This document shows positions 37,452-45,994 of a stretch of 64,000 nt of DNA, in pieces. The translations under genes and the position numbers were made by a program. This stretch comes from Methylobacterium variabile (GTDB taxonomy: Bacteria > Pseudomonadota > Alphaproteobacteria > Rhizobiales > Beijerinckiaceae): contig NZ_LABY01000159.1 of NCBI RefSeq assembly GCF_001043975.1, forward strand, positions 1 to 64,000, given 5' to 3'. The notes under the pieces were generated by a model. It had not been told where the DNA came from. It saw only the letters and a program-made list of their open reading frames with translations, and did not search any database. How positions within the stretch are numbered: position 1 is the stretch's first letter; each line of letters begins with the position of its first letter.

Positions 37452-38234
37452 ATGCTGCGTACCCTCACCCTGGCGGTCCTTCTCGCCACCGCCGGCCTGC
37501 CGGCCCTGGCCCAGAGCCAGCAGCGCCTGCGCGTCGGCGTCACGCCGGGCCCGCACGCCCAGATCCTCGAGGCGGTGAAGCCGATCGCCGCCAAGCGCGG
37601 CCTCGACCTGCAGGTCGTGGAGTTCTCGGACTACGTCGTGCCGAACGAGGCCCTGTCGTCGGGCGAGCTGGAGGCGAACTCGTTCCAGCACCAGCCCTAT
37701 CTCGACAACCAGAAGGCCGACCGCGGCTACAAGATCGAGAGCGTCGCCCAGACGGTGAACTTCCCGATGGGCGTCTACTCGAAGCGCCACAAGAGCTTCG
37801 ACGCGGTGCCGGCGGGCGGCACGGTGGCGATCCCGAACGACCCGACCAACGGCGGCCGCGCCTTGCTGCTCCTGCAGGACAAGGGCCTCATCAAGCTGAA
37901 GTCGAATGTCGGCTTCAAGCCAAGCGTCGCCGACATCACCGAGAACGCGAAGCGCCTGCGCATCATCGAGGTCGACGCCGCCCAGACCCCGCGCTCCCTC
38001 GACGACGTCGACGCGGCGGCGGTCAACACCAACTACGCCACCGCGGCGGGCTTGAAGCCTGCCGACGCGATCCTGAAGGAGGAGCCGAAGGGCCCCTACG
38101 TCAATGTGATCGCGGTGCGCAGCGCCGACAAGGACAAGCCCTGGGTCGCGACGCTCGTCGAGTCCTACCGCTCGCCGGAGGTGAAGGCCTTCATCGAGAG
38201 CAAGTTCTCGGGTGCGGTCCTCACCAGCTGGTGA
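37452..38234 (+). CDS. metQ: MetQ, methionine-binding protein (NlpA family)
   Basis: A 260-residue periplasmic binding protein. The signal peptide is MLRTLTLAVLLATAGLPALAQ with no lipobox cysteine, so it is soluble rather than a lipoprotein. VGVTPGPHAQILEAVKPIAAKRG and SSGELEANSFQHQPYLDNQ are diagnostic for the NlpA/MetQ family. The ATG at 37452 is preferred over the GTG at 37443 because CGGAG is well spaced for it. Last gene of metNIQ. It could also take D-methionine or related sulfur compounds. Confidence 0.93.
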   Translation: MLRTLTLAVLLATAGLPALAQSQQRLRVGVTPGPHAQILEAVKPIAAKRGLDLQVVEFSDYVVPNEALSSGELEANSFQHQPYLDNQKADRGYKIESVAQTVNFPMGVYSKRHKSFDAVPAGGTVAIPNDPTNGGRALLLLQDKGLIKLKSNVGFKPSVADITENAKRLRIIEVDAAQTPRSLDDVDAAAVNTNYATAAGLKPADAILKEEPKGPYVNVIAVRSADKDKPWVATLVESYRSPEVKAFIESKFSGAVLTSW

Positions 38235-38395
38235 GCCATCAGCGGACCCAAGGGCAGGCAGGGTCGGGCCTCCGCGCCGGACCTTGTCCACAGCGGCGAC
38301 GCAGAATGGAGCGGAGCCGTGAAACCAAACGCGGCCGTGCGCGTCTTCTCTGCACGGCCCGCGTGGCGGGCTGGCCTTTCCCCTGAGGTGCCCCG

Positions 38396-38653
38396 ATGAA
38401 GATCCTGAATTCCTGCCTGGTCGCGGCCGTCCTCACCGTCGCCGCCGTTCCTGCCTTCGCCCAGGGCGGCTCGCCCTACAACAACTCGGGCTCGCAGGCC
38501 GGCGGCCCGCTCGGCGGCGCGCAGCGCGAGATGGGCGCCCCGGGCGGCGCGCCGTCGATGGGTGCCGCGCCGCGCACGACCATGCAGCCGACCATGCGCA
38601 AGAAGCGGATGATGAAGCAGCGCCGCATGCACCGGCACCACCACGCCCGCTGA
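38396..38653 (+). CDS. Small secreted protein with basic His/Arg tail
   Basis: An 85-residue protein. The signal peptide is MKILNSCLVAAVLTVAAVPAFA, a Gly-rich middle follows, and the end is very basic (MRKKRMMKQRRMHRHHHAR). GGTGCCCCG precedes the ATG. Function unknown. It is separate from metQ by a 160-base spacer with an 8-bp hairpin GGCCGTGC/GCACGGCC (38333-38359). Confidence 0.65.
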   Translation: MKILNSCLVAAVLTVAAVPAFAQGGSPYNNSGSQAGGPLGGAQREMGAPGGAPSMGAAPRTTMQPTMRKKRMMKQRRMHRHHHAR

Positions 38654-38731
38654 GACGCCCTCCGCAGGGACGATCATTCCGGCGCGTTCGTCCGGCGGTT
38701 CGATCCGCCCGGCGAGCGCGCCGCCTTGCTG

Positions 38732-38944
38732 TCAGAAGCCCCCGGTCCGCCACAGGGCGACCGCCGCCGCGACCAGGCCGGCGAGCCAGGCGCCAGCGAT
38801 CAGCGCGACGTGGCGCCGCCGGCCCGCGACCGGGCGGTTGTCGTTGGCCGCGCGGCGCAGCCGCAGGGCCGCAGCGTCGTAGCCGTGGGTGGCTGCCGCG
38901 ATCGTGGCCGGGCGGGCGGTGGCGGTCTTGCGCAGGCTCGTCAT
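38732..38944 (-). CDS. Small protein with one C-terminal membrane helix
   Basis: A 70-residue protein, MTSLRKTATARPATIAAATH at the start, with the RRAANDNRPV motif often seen in small Hyphomicrobiales proteins, and a membrane segment near 50-66 (VALIAGAWLAGLVAAAVAL). Function unknown. The start lacks a strong ribosome site, so the gene is plausible rather than certain. Confidence 0.5.
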   Translation of the reverse strand: MTSLRKTATARPATIAAATHGYDAAALRLRRAANDNRPVAGRRRHVALIAGAWLAGLVAAAVALWRTGGF

Positions 38945-39018
38945 GGCGAATCGTGCTCGTCGGACCGTGATAGCACGCGCCGAGCGCGAAAGTGAGCCGG
39001 CCGAACGCCGCAAGCTCG

Positions 39019-39264
39019 TCAGGACGAGAGACGGACCCAGCGCGTCGCGCGCCGGGGCGCGTGACCGTCGATCCAGTGCGGGCTGAGCACGTCGCCGTCC
39101 TCGGTCACGATCCAGGGCAGGGCGTCCGGATCGTCCGCACTCGCCGCCGCCGCGAGGGCGGCGCGCAGGGTGGGAAAGCGGCGCACCTCCCGCGGCCCGG
39201 GCGCGGCCTGCGCCCCGTGCCACACCATCAGCTCGGCCGGACGCTCCATCTGCGGCAGCGGCAT
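39019..39264 (-). CDS. Small hypothetical protein
   Basis: An 81-residue protein (MPLPQMERPAELMVWHGAQA), globular composition, with ALPWIVTEDGDVLSPHWIDG near its end. The AGGAGG ribosome site is among the strongest in the window and supports a real gene. No recognised family, signal peptide or membrane segment. It lies 99 bases from the antiporter stop, in the opposite reading context of the same strand. Confidence 0.68.
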   Translation of the reverse strand: MPLPQMERPAELMVWHGAQAAPGPREVRRFPTLRAALAAAASADDPDALPWIVTEDGDVLSPHWIDGHAPRRATRWVRLSS

Positions 39265-39363
39265 CGTTGGATTCCTCCTGCGTACCGGGCGAGGATGGCG
39301 CGGGCGGGCTGTCGCGACGCTTACCGGAAGGTTGAGGTTCGGTAACGATCGCGGCTCGCCCGC

Positions 39364-41187
39364 TCACGATTCCGCAGGCGCCTCGCGGTGCGGCCGCAGT
39401 TCCGGGGCGCCGACCTCGGGCTCGGCCTCGGCGACGGGCTCCGCCCGGCTCTCGGCCCGGCTGGTGTCGATGAACAGGCGGGCCTCGCCCTCGCTGAGCC
39501 CCAGGCTGCGCAGGGCGTAGAGCGCCATGCCGAAGCCGACCTCGCGCTCGGCCATCAGCACCAGGCCGACCTTCTCCTCCTCGAGGTTGCGCCGCTCGAC
39601 GTCGCTATGGGTGCGCACCACCGTGTCGATCCCCGGATTGGCCTCGCGGGCGATTCCGATCAGGCGGCGCGCCTGATGCGCGTCGGGGCTCGCGACCACG
39701 AGCAGGCGCGCCCGCCCGATATCCGCCGCCTCGAGGATGCCGGGCGCGCTGGCATCGCCGAACACCGCCGCGATGCCGGCGGCGCGCAGCTCCTCGACCC
39801 GGCGGCGGTCGCGCTCCACCACCACGAAAGGCAGTTCCCACGCGGAGAGCGCCTTGCCGATGGCGCTGCCGACCCGGCCGTAGCCCACCACCACCGCGTG
39901 GCCCTCGCGACGCTTGTCGTGGGCGGAGACCGAGAGCGGCCCGGCCCCGCGCTCGAACCGGGCGACCAGCCCCGGCCGCGTCTCGACGAAGCCGTTGAGG
40001 CGGCTGAGGGCCGCGAAGATCAGCGGGTTGAGCGTGATGGAGAGGAGCGAGCCGGCCAGGATCAGGTCACGCCCCTCCGGCGGCAGCAGCTTCAGACCGA
40101 TGCCGAGGCTCGCCAGGATGAAGGAGAACTCGCCGATCTGCGCCAGGCTCGCCGCGATGGTGAGCGCGGTCGAGAGCGAGTGGCGGAAGGCCAGCACGAT
40201 GGCGACCGCCGCGAGGGACTTGCCGACCAGGATGATCGCCAGGGTGGCGAGCACCGCGAGGGGCTGGCGCAGGAGGATGGTCGGGTCGAACAGCATGCCG
40301 ACCGAGACGAAGAACAGGACCGCGAAGGCGTCCTGCAGCGGCAGCGAATCGGCCGCCGCCTGGTGGCTGAGGTCCGATTCGGCCAGCACCATGCCGGCGA
40401 AGAACGCGCCCAGGGCGAAGGAGACGCCGAACAGCTCCGCCGAGCCGTAGGCGATGCCCAGCGCCAGCGCCAGCACCGCCAGGGTGAACAGCTCGCGCGA
40501 GCCGGTGCGGGCCGCCTGGTCGAGGAGCCAGGGCACCACCCGCCGGCCGCCGGCCAGCATCAGCCCGGCGAAGGCCGCCACCTTGGCGAGGGTCAGCCCG
40601 AGGGTGAGCCAGATGTTGCCGTCGCCGGCGATGCCGTGCACCGCCCCGGCGCTCTCGCCGCCGAGGGCCCCGGCAAGTGCCGGCAGCAGCACGAGCGCCA
40701 GGACCATCGCCAGATCCTCGACGATGAGCCAGCCGACCGCGATGCGGCCCTTGTCGGAATCGAGCAGGCCGCGTTCCTCCAGCGCCCGCAGGAGCACCAC
40801 CGTGGAGGCGACCGAGAGGGCGAGGCCGAAGACGAGGCCGGCCCCGATGCTCCAGCCCCAGGCGACGCTGAGGCCCAACCCCATCAGGGTGGCGACGGCG
40901 ATCTGCACCACGGCGCCCGGCAGGGCGATGGTGCGCACCGACATGAGGTCGCCGATAGAGAAGTGCAGGCCGACGCCGAACATCAGCAGGATCACGCCGA
41001 TCTCGGCGAGCTGGCCGGCGAGCTCGGCATTGCCGACGAAGCCCGGCGTGTGCGGCCCGACCGCGATGCCGGCCAGGAGGTAGCCGACCAGGGGCGGCAG
41101 CTTCAACCGCTGCGCGAGCATGCCGCCGATGAACGCGAAAACGAGCCCGAGGGCGATGATGGCAATCAGCTCGGAGGCGTGCGGCAC
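39364..41187 (-). CDS. CPA2 family cation/proton antiporter with RCK domain (YbaL/KefB-like)
   Basis: A 607-residue protein from a GTG start. About 12 hydrophobic helices fill residues 1-400; LMFGVGLHFSIGDLMS and the IVEDLAMVLALV block are typical of KefB/YbaL carriers. A Rossmann RCK/TrkA-N domain follows with VVVGYGRVGSAIG, VVERDRRRVEELRAAG and VFGDASAPGILEAADI. It exports K+ or Na+ in exchange for H+, gated by a nucleotide. The C-terminal tail is Glu/Ala-rich. GAGGAG lies upstream of the GTG. Confidence 0.92.
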   Translation of the reverse strand: MPHASELIAIIALGLVFAFIGGMLAQRLKLPPLVGYLLAGIAVGPHTPGFVGNAELAGQLAEIGVILLMFGVGLHFSIGDLMSVRTIALPGAVVQIAVATLMGLGLSVAWGWSIGAGLVFGLALSVASTVVLLRALEERGLLDSDKGRIAVGWLIVEDLAMVLALVLLPALAGALGGESAGAVHGIAGDGNIWLTLGLTLAKVAAFAGLMLAGGRRVVPWLLDQAARTGSRELFTLAVLALALGIAYGSAELFGVSFALGAFFAGMVLAESDLSHQAAADSLPLQDAFAVLFFVSVGMLFDPTILLRQPLAVLATLAIILVGKSLAAVAIVLAFRHSLSTALTIAASLAQIGEFSFILASLGIGLKLLPPEGRDLILAGSLLSITLNPLIFAALSRLNGFVETRPGLVARFERGAGPLSVSAHDKRREGHAVVVGYGRVGSAIGKALSAWELPFVVVERDRRRVEELRAAGIAAVFGDASAPGILEAADIGRARLLVVASPDAHQARRLIGIAREANPGIDTVVRTHSDVERRNLEEEKVGLVLMAEREVGFGMALYALRSLGLSEGEARLFIDTSRAESRAEPVAEAEPEVGAPELRPHREAPAES

Positions 41188-41348
41188 GGTCGGGTCAGCT
41201 CCTCGGGAATCGGTGTTGTCGCCGCATGGGCAATACCTATCCCGAAGTCTAGCAGCCTTTCCGGGTTCCCGCCGTGCTGCACCGCACGAAAACCGGTGCT
41301 ACGCCGCGAAACCTTCCGGCCCGTCAGCCGGATGGCGGCCCGTCCGGG

Positions 41349-41486
41349 TCAGCGCCCGGCAGGCCGGCGGGCCGCGCCAGCGGCACGGGGCAGCCGTGGC
41401 AGGCTCGCGCCCGGCCGGGCCGCGAGCACGATGACGATCGCGCCGAGGGTGGCGGAGGTCATCACGAGGATCTCGGTCGTGAACAT
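41349..41486 (-). CDS. Very small membrane protein
   Basis: A 45-residue frame, MFTTEILVMTSATLGAIVIV followed by a basic tail. One hydrophobic helix is clear. A weak AGGG lies upstream. It has no recognised family and could be spurious. Confidence 0.35.
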   Translation of the reverse strand: MFTTEILVMTSATLGAIVIVLAARPGASLPRLPRAAGAARRPAGR

Positions 41487-41756
41487 GCGGCAGCCCTGGC
41501 GGTGAGCGAACGCCGCGGTGCGGCAGTCGAAAATCTTACCGGTCATGCCGGATGGACGATTGCCCCCCGGCGTCGCTGCTCTAGCTCGCCGCGGGAGCGA
41601 CCGGCCATGTGACATCCCGCCGTGAGGCAGCATGTCCGCGTCGGCTGCCCACGATTCCGACGCAATGGGCCGGCCTCTGGCGTCCGGCCGCGCGATGCGG
41701 CATCAGCGAAGGGCAATGTTGTGCGCGCACCGCACCGCCAGACGAGGGTGTACAGT

Positions 41757-42341
41757 ATGAAGAAGGTCCTGACCGGGGCGCTCGTGGCCCTCGGCCTGTC
41801 GTCGGGCACGGCTCTCGCCACTCCGAAAGACCCGAGCGGGACTTGGTTGACCGAGGACGGCCGGGCCCGGATCCGCATCGAGAAGTGTCCGAGCCGCACC
41901 GACCGCGTCTGCGGCTACGCCGTGTGGCTCAAGACGCCCAACGACGACAAGGGCCAGCCCAGGGTCGACTTCAAGAACTCCGACGCGAAGAAGCGCACCC
42001 GCCCCTCCCTCGGCCACCAGCTCATGATGGGGCTCAAGCCCAACGCGGATAACCGCTACGAGGGCCAGATCTACAACGCCGACGACGGCAAGCTCTATGA
42101 CGTGTCGATCTGGACCGAGGAGCCGGGCGAGCTCAACGTCCGCGGCTGCCTGATGGGCTTCCTGTGCGGGTCCCAGACCTGGACCCGCGTCAACGACACC
42201 GCGCCCGGCCAGCTCACCGGCCCGACCGGCAGCCCGACCGGGCCGCGGCCCGACGCGGAATGGGCCGCTGCGCCCAAAGCCGCGCCGGCCGCCGCAGCCA
42301 AGCCGGCTGCCCCCGCCACGGGCGCGCCGCCCAAGCCATAA
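41757..42341 (+). CDS. DUF2147 secreted protein
   Basis: A 194-residue exported protein with a signal peptide at 1-21 (ending SGTALA). The DUF2147 fold is marked by DPSGTWLTEDGRARIRIEKC, VCGYAVWLK, YEGQIYNADDGKLYDVSIW and GCLMGFLCGSQTWTRV. The tail is Ala/Pro-rich and low complexity. The family is common in alphaproteobacteria and of unknown function. ATG follows GAGGG; a strong terminator is 139 bases downstream. Confidence 0.88.
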   Translation: MKKVLTGALVALGLSSGTALATPKDPSGTWLTEDGRARIRIEKCPSRTDRVCGYAVWLKTPNDDKGQPRVDFKNSDAKKRTRPSLGHQLMMGLKPNADNRYEGQIYNADDGKLYDVSIWTEEPGELNVRGCLMGFLCGSQTWTRVNDTAPGQLTGPTGSPTGPRPDAEWAAAPKAAPAAAAKPAAPATGAPPKP

Positions 42342-42479
42342 CAGGGCGGCGCAAGGCTCCGGGCGTTTCCCGGCGCGACGGATCCCGGTTCGCCGCAGAC
42401 GATGCGGCGGGACCGGCCACCTCGGGCAGCCCGAGAGAGACATCATCGCCCGCCGCAACCTGCGGTGCAGGCTTCGCAA

Positions 42480-42512
42480 GGGCACCCGCCGGTCACGGCG
42501 GGTGCCCTTTTT
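42480..42512 (+). terminator. Intrinsic terminator of the DUF2147 gene
   Basis: GGGCACCCGCCG (42480-42491), loop GTCA, CGGCGGGTGCCC (42496-42507), then TTTTT: a perfect 12-bp stem and U-tract, the best terminator in the window. Confidence 0.95.
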
Positions 42513-42911
42513 CGTGCCGGCTGCACGAGGCGATTTTACATCCGAAGGTTGCGTCACCCGACCCGTCGCAACGGCACCCGCGGCGCTGCCGCAGGGAAAT
42601 GCACCACATCATACAACCGGCCGCCCCGCTCGCTCCGGGCCGTCGCGTACCCGGTTGTCCTCCTGTCCCGTCGCTGCCGGTCAAAACTTATGCCGTCCGC
42701 GCAAGTGAATCGGGCGACCAAAGATTGAGCAAATATTCCTTTTGCAACCGCCCATAGGCGCGGCAGAACTTGCAGGAAAAGCAGAGGTCGTGGCGCAAAC
42801 CGTTGCCGACCGGTCTCATCCGTCCCGATCTACTCGCATGAGAAAAATTTTCATTGACTGTTAGGATTTTTGGCGACATGTGCAAAGAAGTATTCCAAAA
42901 AGGGGACCCTC
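42513..42911 (+). promoter_or_regulatory. Leader region of the MucR-type gene
   Basis: About 400 bases without a gene. The last 80 are AT-rich, with GAAAAATTTTC (42842-42852) beside TTGACT (42854-42859). MucR proteins bind AT-rich DNA and usually repress their own genes, so this could be an autoregulatory site. No clear -10 is seen. Confidence 0.45.
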
Positions 42912-43415
42912 ATGAGTGTTGACGACCAGGCTCCGACGCCGCAGCTGATCAGTCTTTCGGCGGACATCGTGTCGGCATACGTGTCGAAGAACTCGGTGCC
43001 GGTCGGGGACCTCGGCAACCTGATCGCCGCCGTTCATGCCTCTCTCGAGCGCGTCGCCTCGCCCCCCGCGCCCGAGCCCGAGAAGCCCACGCCTCCGGTT
43101 CCGGTCCGCAAGACCGTGACGCCGGACCACATCATCTCTCTGGAAGACGGCAAGCCCTACAAGTCGCTCAAGCGCCACCTGACGACCCGTGGCCTGACGC
43201 CCGATCAGTACCGTCAGAAGTGGGGCCTGCCGCACGACTATCCGATGGTCGCGGCCAACTACGCTGCCCAGCGCTCCGAACTCGCCAAGAGCCTCGGCCT
43301 CGGCCAGATCCGGCGCGACCGTGCGGCCGCCGCCCGGCTCGCCGCCGAGAGCACCAGCGAGGGCGAGAGCGAGAAGGCTCCGGCCCGCCGGGGCCGCCCG
43401 CGCAAGGGCGAGTGA
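42912..43415 (+). CDS. mucR: MucR/Ros family regulator lacking most zinc ligands, with AT-hook-like tail
   Basis: A 167-residue regulator. The N-terminal oligomerisation region (LISLSADIVSAYVSKNSVP) and the Ros core (DHIISLEDGKPYKSLKRHLT, LTPDQYRQKWGLP) are clear. In zinc-binding members the core reads C-x2-C...H...H; here the cysteines are S76 and D79, H89 remains and the second His is replaced around R93-G94. The C-terminus ends ARRGRPRKGE, whose RGRP core is AT-hook-like. MucR proteins control motility, exopolysaccharide and cell-cycle genes as H-NS-like silencers. GGGGA precedes the ATG. Confidence 0.9.
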   Translation: MSVDDQAPTPQLISLSADIVSAYVSKNSVPVGDLGNLIAAVHASLERVASPPAPEPEKPTPPVPVRKTVTPDHIISLEDGKPYKSLKRHLTTRGLTPDQYRQKWGLPHDYPMVAANYAAQRSELAKSLGLGQIRRDRAAAARLAAESTSEGESEKAPARRGRPRKGE

Positions 43416-43421
43416 GGCGCC

Positions 43422-43460
43422 GGAGCAGCGGCCGGTCGCCCGGCGATCGGCCGCTGCTCC
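43422..43460 (+). terminator. 13-bp stem hairpin after mucR
   Basis: GGAGCAGCGGCCG (43422-43434) pairs exactly with 43448-43460 around a 13-base loop, starting 7 bases after the mucR stop. There is no U-tract, but the position argues for a transcript end. Confidence 0.6.
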
Positions 43461-43928
43461 CGGTCCGTCGCTCGTGATCCTCGGGGCGCCGCGCGATGAG
43501 CCGGCGCCCTCCGCATGCCGATGCTGCGAGCGGGCATGATCCTGGTGCTCATCTCAGATGAAGCCGGTCAGCGCGGCGAGTATCTGCTTGGCTGGCTCCT
43601 GCCAGCGGGCAGGATTTTCAAAGAATTCCCGTCACCTGAGTTCCGGCCGTGGGCTGCCGCAGAAGGCGCTGCGATCTTCGTGCGGCCCGAGCCCGGCTGT
43701 TCCCCAATCGGGATTGTGTCGCAGTCGGCGTCACTGCCGGGATGAAGAGCTCGCGAGTCGCCCCCATTTATCGCCGGGGCCGCCAGCGAACGTGTGCCCG
43801 CCGCTGGGGCCGTTGACATCAGAGGGGCGCATCGCAGTCGGCGGGGACGCGCCTGAACCCGGCTCCGGGTGACGTCCTCGTCGAGGCCGCTGCGCAGGGG
43901 CGCCGGCCTCCCGGCGCCGCGGGCGCCC
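43461..43928. other. Intergenic region, nothing identified
   Basis: About 470 bases with several overlapping short ORFs on both strands, none with a good ribosome site and protein-like content. No tRNA-like cloverleaf or repeat was seen. Confidence 0.35.
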
Positions 43929-44240
43929 TCAGCGCGCCGTGCCGTTCTTCTGCGAGCCCGGGCCGGTGCCAGGAGCGCCGCTGCCGGTCGGGCCGTCGCG
44001 CTGCACGGTCGGGCCAGGGCCCATGTTGCCGCCGCTCGAGCCCTGGCTGCCGGTCGAGCCCATGCTCCCCGGATTGTTGCCGCCGATGCCGGTGCCCGGC
44101 GGCTGGCTCGACATGCCGGAGCCTGTGTTGCCGCTCGACGACGGGGCGGTCCCCACGCCGTTGTTGATGCCCTGCGCGGCGGCACCGGCGGCGGTGCCGG
44201 CCACGAGTGCGAGGGCGAGGAGGGAGGATCGCGTCAGCAT
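43929..44240 (-). CDS. Small secreted Gly/Ser/Pro-rich protein
   Basis: A 103-residue protein. The signal peptide is MLTRSSLLALALVAGTAAGAAAQ and the mature part is low complexity (GNTGSGMSSQPPGTGIGGNN and similar), likely disordered. Function unknown. It resembles in style the small secreted proteins at 44756 and 55614. Confidence 0.6.
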   Translation of the reverse strand: MLTRSSLLALALVAGTAAGAAAQGINNGVGTAPSSSGNTGSGMSSQPPGTGIGGNNPGSMGSTGSQGSSGGNMGPGPTVQRDGPTGSGAPGTGPGSQKNGTAR

Positions 44241-44531
44241 GGGGGAGCCCTGTCGGTTCGGGTCGTTCTCGGACCGGGGCAACGGCAGGAGCGGTCCGGC
44301 GTTCCCCTTGCGCGGGAAGCCGGCCCTCACCGGGCCGGGGATACCGGATGAAAGGACGAGGGCACCGGGCAGATAGACGTCTTGGCAACCCGCCTGTTCT
44401 GCATGCAGATTACGGATCCTGTCGTCCCTTCGTCACGGGACGGCGGCTATGGCCACCCGCAGAAGGTGGCGCGGATCTTGTAGGGAGTGCGCGGGGTCAG
44501 GTTGCGGACTGTCCCGCGCGAAGGAGTTGAG

Positions 44532-44687
44532 ATGCAGGTGTTCCTGATCGCCCTGGGGCTCGTCGTCGTTCTGGTCGCCGTCGGTGTGTTCGGTCGCCAT
44601 CCCGATCACCGCGCCGTCCCGGCTCCCCGGCGACGCGCCTCGGACCCGGCGCAGCGCGGCGCAACGACCGCGGACCTGTCGCGTTAG
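44532..44687 (+). CDS. 51-residue membrane-anchored small protein
   Basis: MQVFLIALGLVVVLVAVGVFG forms one membrane helix, followed by a basic cytoplasmic-type tail. AAGGAG lies six bases before the ATG, a near-ideal ribosome site. Function unknown. It is followed 68 bases later by a secreted protein gene on the same strand. Confidence 0.6.
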   Translation: MQVFLIALGLVVVLVAVGVFGRHPDHRAVPAPRRRASDPAQRGATTADLSR

Positions 44688-44755
44688 ATCGAGCGGGCGG
44701 CCGCGCGTCCGGCCCCACGGTTTCCTTGCAGGTTCTTCTGTGACAGGAGCCCACC

Positions 44756-45037
44756 ATGCCCGCATCGCCTCCGTTCACCCGCGTCCTCCTCACCGGTGCG
44801 CTCCTCGTCGGCGCAGCCGGATCCGCGGCGCTGGCGCAGAGCCTGCCCGACCAGACCGGCACCGGAGGCGGGCCCCGTTCCACCATCACGGCGCCGAACA
44901 CGAGTTCGGTCGGCCGCACCAAGCCGCCGTCCGGCGGCACGGACGCGACCCTGGAGCGCCGGATCGACGACCGGACCCGCCAGGAGCGCATCGACGACCA
45001 GATCGACACCGGCATCTGCATCGGCTGCAGCCGCTAG
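44756..45037 (+). CDS. Small secreted protein with C-terminal Cys pair
   Basis: A 93-residue protein. The signal peptide is about 1-27 (ending GSAALAQ). The mature part has a charged stretch (LERRIDDRTRQERIDDQID) and ends TGICIGCSR, a CxxC-like pair that could bind metal or form a disulfide. GACAGGAG precedes the ATG. Function unknown. Confidence 0.65.
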   Translation: MPASPPFTRVLLTGALLVGAAGSAALAQSLPDQTGTGGGPRSTITAPNTSSVGRTKPPSGGTDATLERRIDDRTRQERIDDQIDTGICIGCSR

Positions 45038-45190
45038 AGGGCCCCGCGCCAGGACCTCCTGCGTGCGCGAGGGATCGCGTCCGCCGTGCGGAAGCCCGCT
45101 CTGCCGGGATGCGCGCGGAGCGTTGCTCGATGCCGACTGGTGAGGCCGGCTCCGGACGCCGTCGTCCGGAAACCGGCACCGCCGGCGGGA

Positions 45191-45982
45191 TCAGGCAGCC
45201 GCGATCGCGAGCCGCGCCCCGTGGGTGAGCCGGAGGTCGAGGTCGCCCACGGTCTTCCCGGCCCGGAACACCGCCGCGACCGGACCCTCGCCCCGCGCCG
45301 CCAGCGCCTCGGCCAGGGCGCCTTCCGTCCCCGCCGGGCTCGCCAGGGTGACGGTGGTCGCGGGCCCGAGGGGCAGGGTCAAGGCGCGGGCCGGCGCCCC
45401 CAGGATCTCGGCCTCGACGACCGGCGCGTCGGCCCCGGTGCCGAGGAGGGCGGCGTAGCGGGCGCGTGAGGCCTCGACGTCCCGCACCGCCACCGTGAGC
45501 GCCCTGACCCCGGTGACGCCGTTGTCGTGGCGGCGCACGTCGCCTTCCTGCACCCGCAGGGACCGGGGCGTGACGTCGCCGCACAGGAACGGCACGTCCG
45601 AGCCAGGCGCCCGGGCGGTCTTCCAGTCGAGGCGGGCGCCATCGGGCCGGAAGCGGCCGCCCGGCACCGGATCGGCGATGTCGAGCCCGCGGGCTTGCGC
45701 CGCCGCCACGTCGGCGTCGATGTCGCCGGGCAGGAGCGCGTGGTCGAGGAAGCCCTCGCCGGCCCGGTGATAGACCTCGGACCAGCGGTTGCCCGGCTCG
45801 GGTTTCTTGAACGCGATCAGCTCGAGATAGGCGCCGTCCTCCAGCACCACCAGCACGTTGTGGGTGATGCCGTTCTGGTGCTCGCCGCCGCGGATCACCG
45901 TGAAGCCGAGGGCGGAGTAGTCCGCGAAGGCGGCGTCGAGGTCGGCGACCGCGATGACGAGATGATCGAGGGTGAGGGGCAT
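45191..45982 (-). CDS. VOC family protein (glyoxalase-like)
   Basis: A 263-residue protein of the vicinal-oxygen-chelate superfamily, with LDHLVIAVADLDAAFADYSALGFTV at the start and a second half containing GVTGVRALTVAVRDVEASRARYAALLG. This length and start match the Glyoxalase_3 group. Metal-dependent isomerase, dioxygenase or lyase chemistry is typical; the substrate is unknown. It is the last gene of the peptide-type ABC operon, 12 bases after the ATPase gene. Confidence 0.85.
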   Translation of the reverse strand: MPLTLDHLVIAVADLDAAFADYSALGFTVIRGGEHQNGITHNVLVVLEDGAYLELIAFKKPEPGNRWSEVYHRAGEGFLDHALLPGDIDADVAAAQARGLDIADPVPGGRFRPDGARLDWKTARAPGSDVPFLCGDVTPRSLRVQEGDVRRHDNGVTGVRALTVAVRDVEASRARYAALLGTGADAPVVEAEILGAPARALTLPLGPATTVTLASPAGTEGALAEALAARGEGPVAAVFRAGKTVGDLDLRLTHGARLAIAAA

Positions 45983-45994
45983 GGGAACTCCGTG

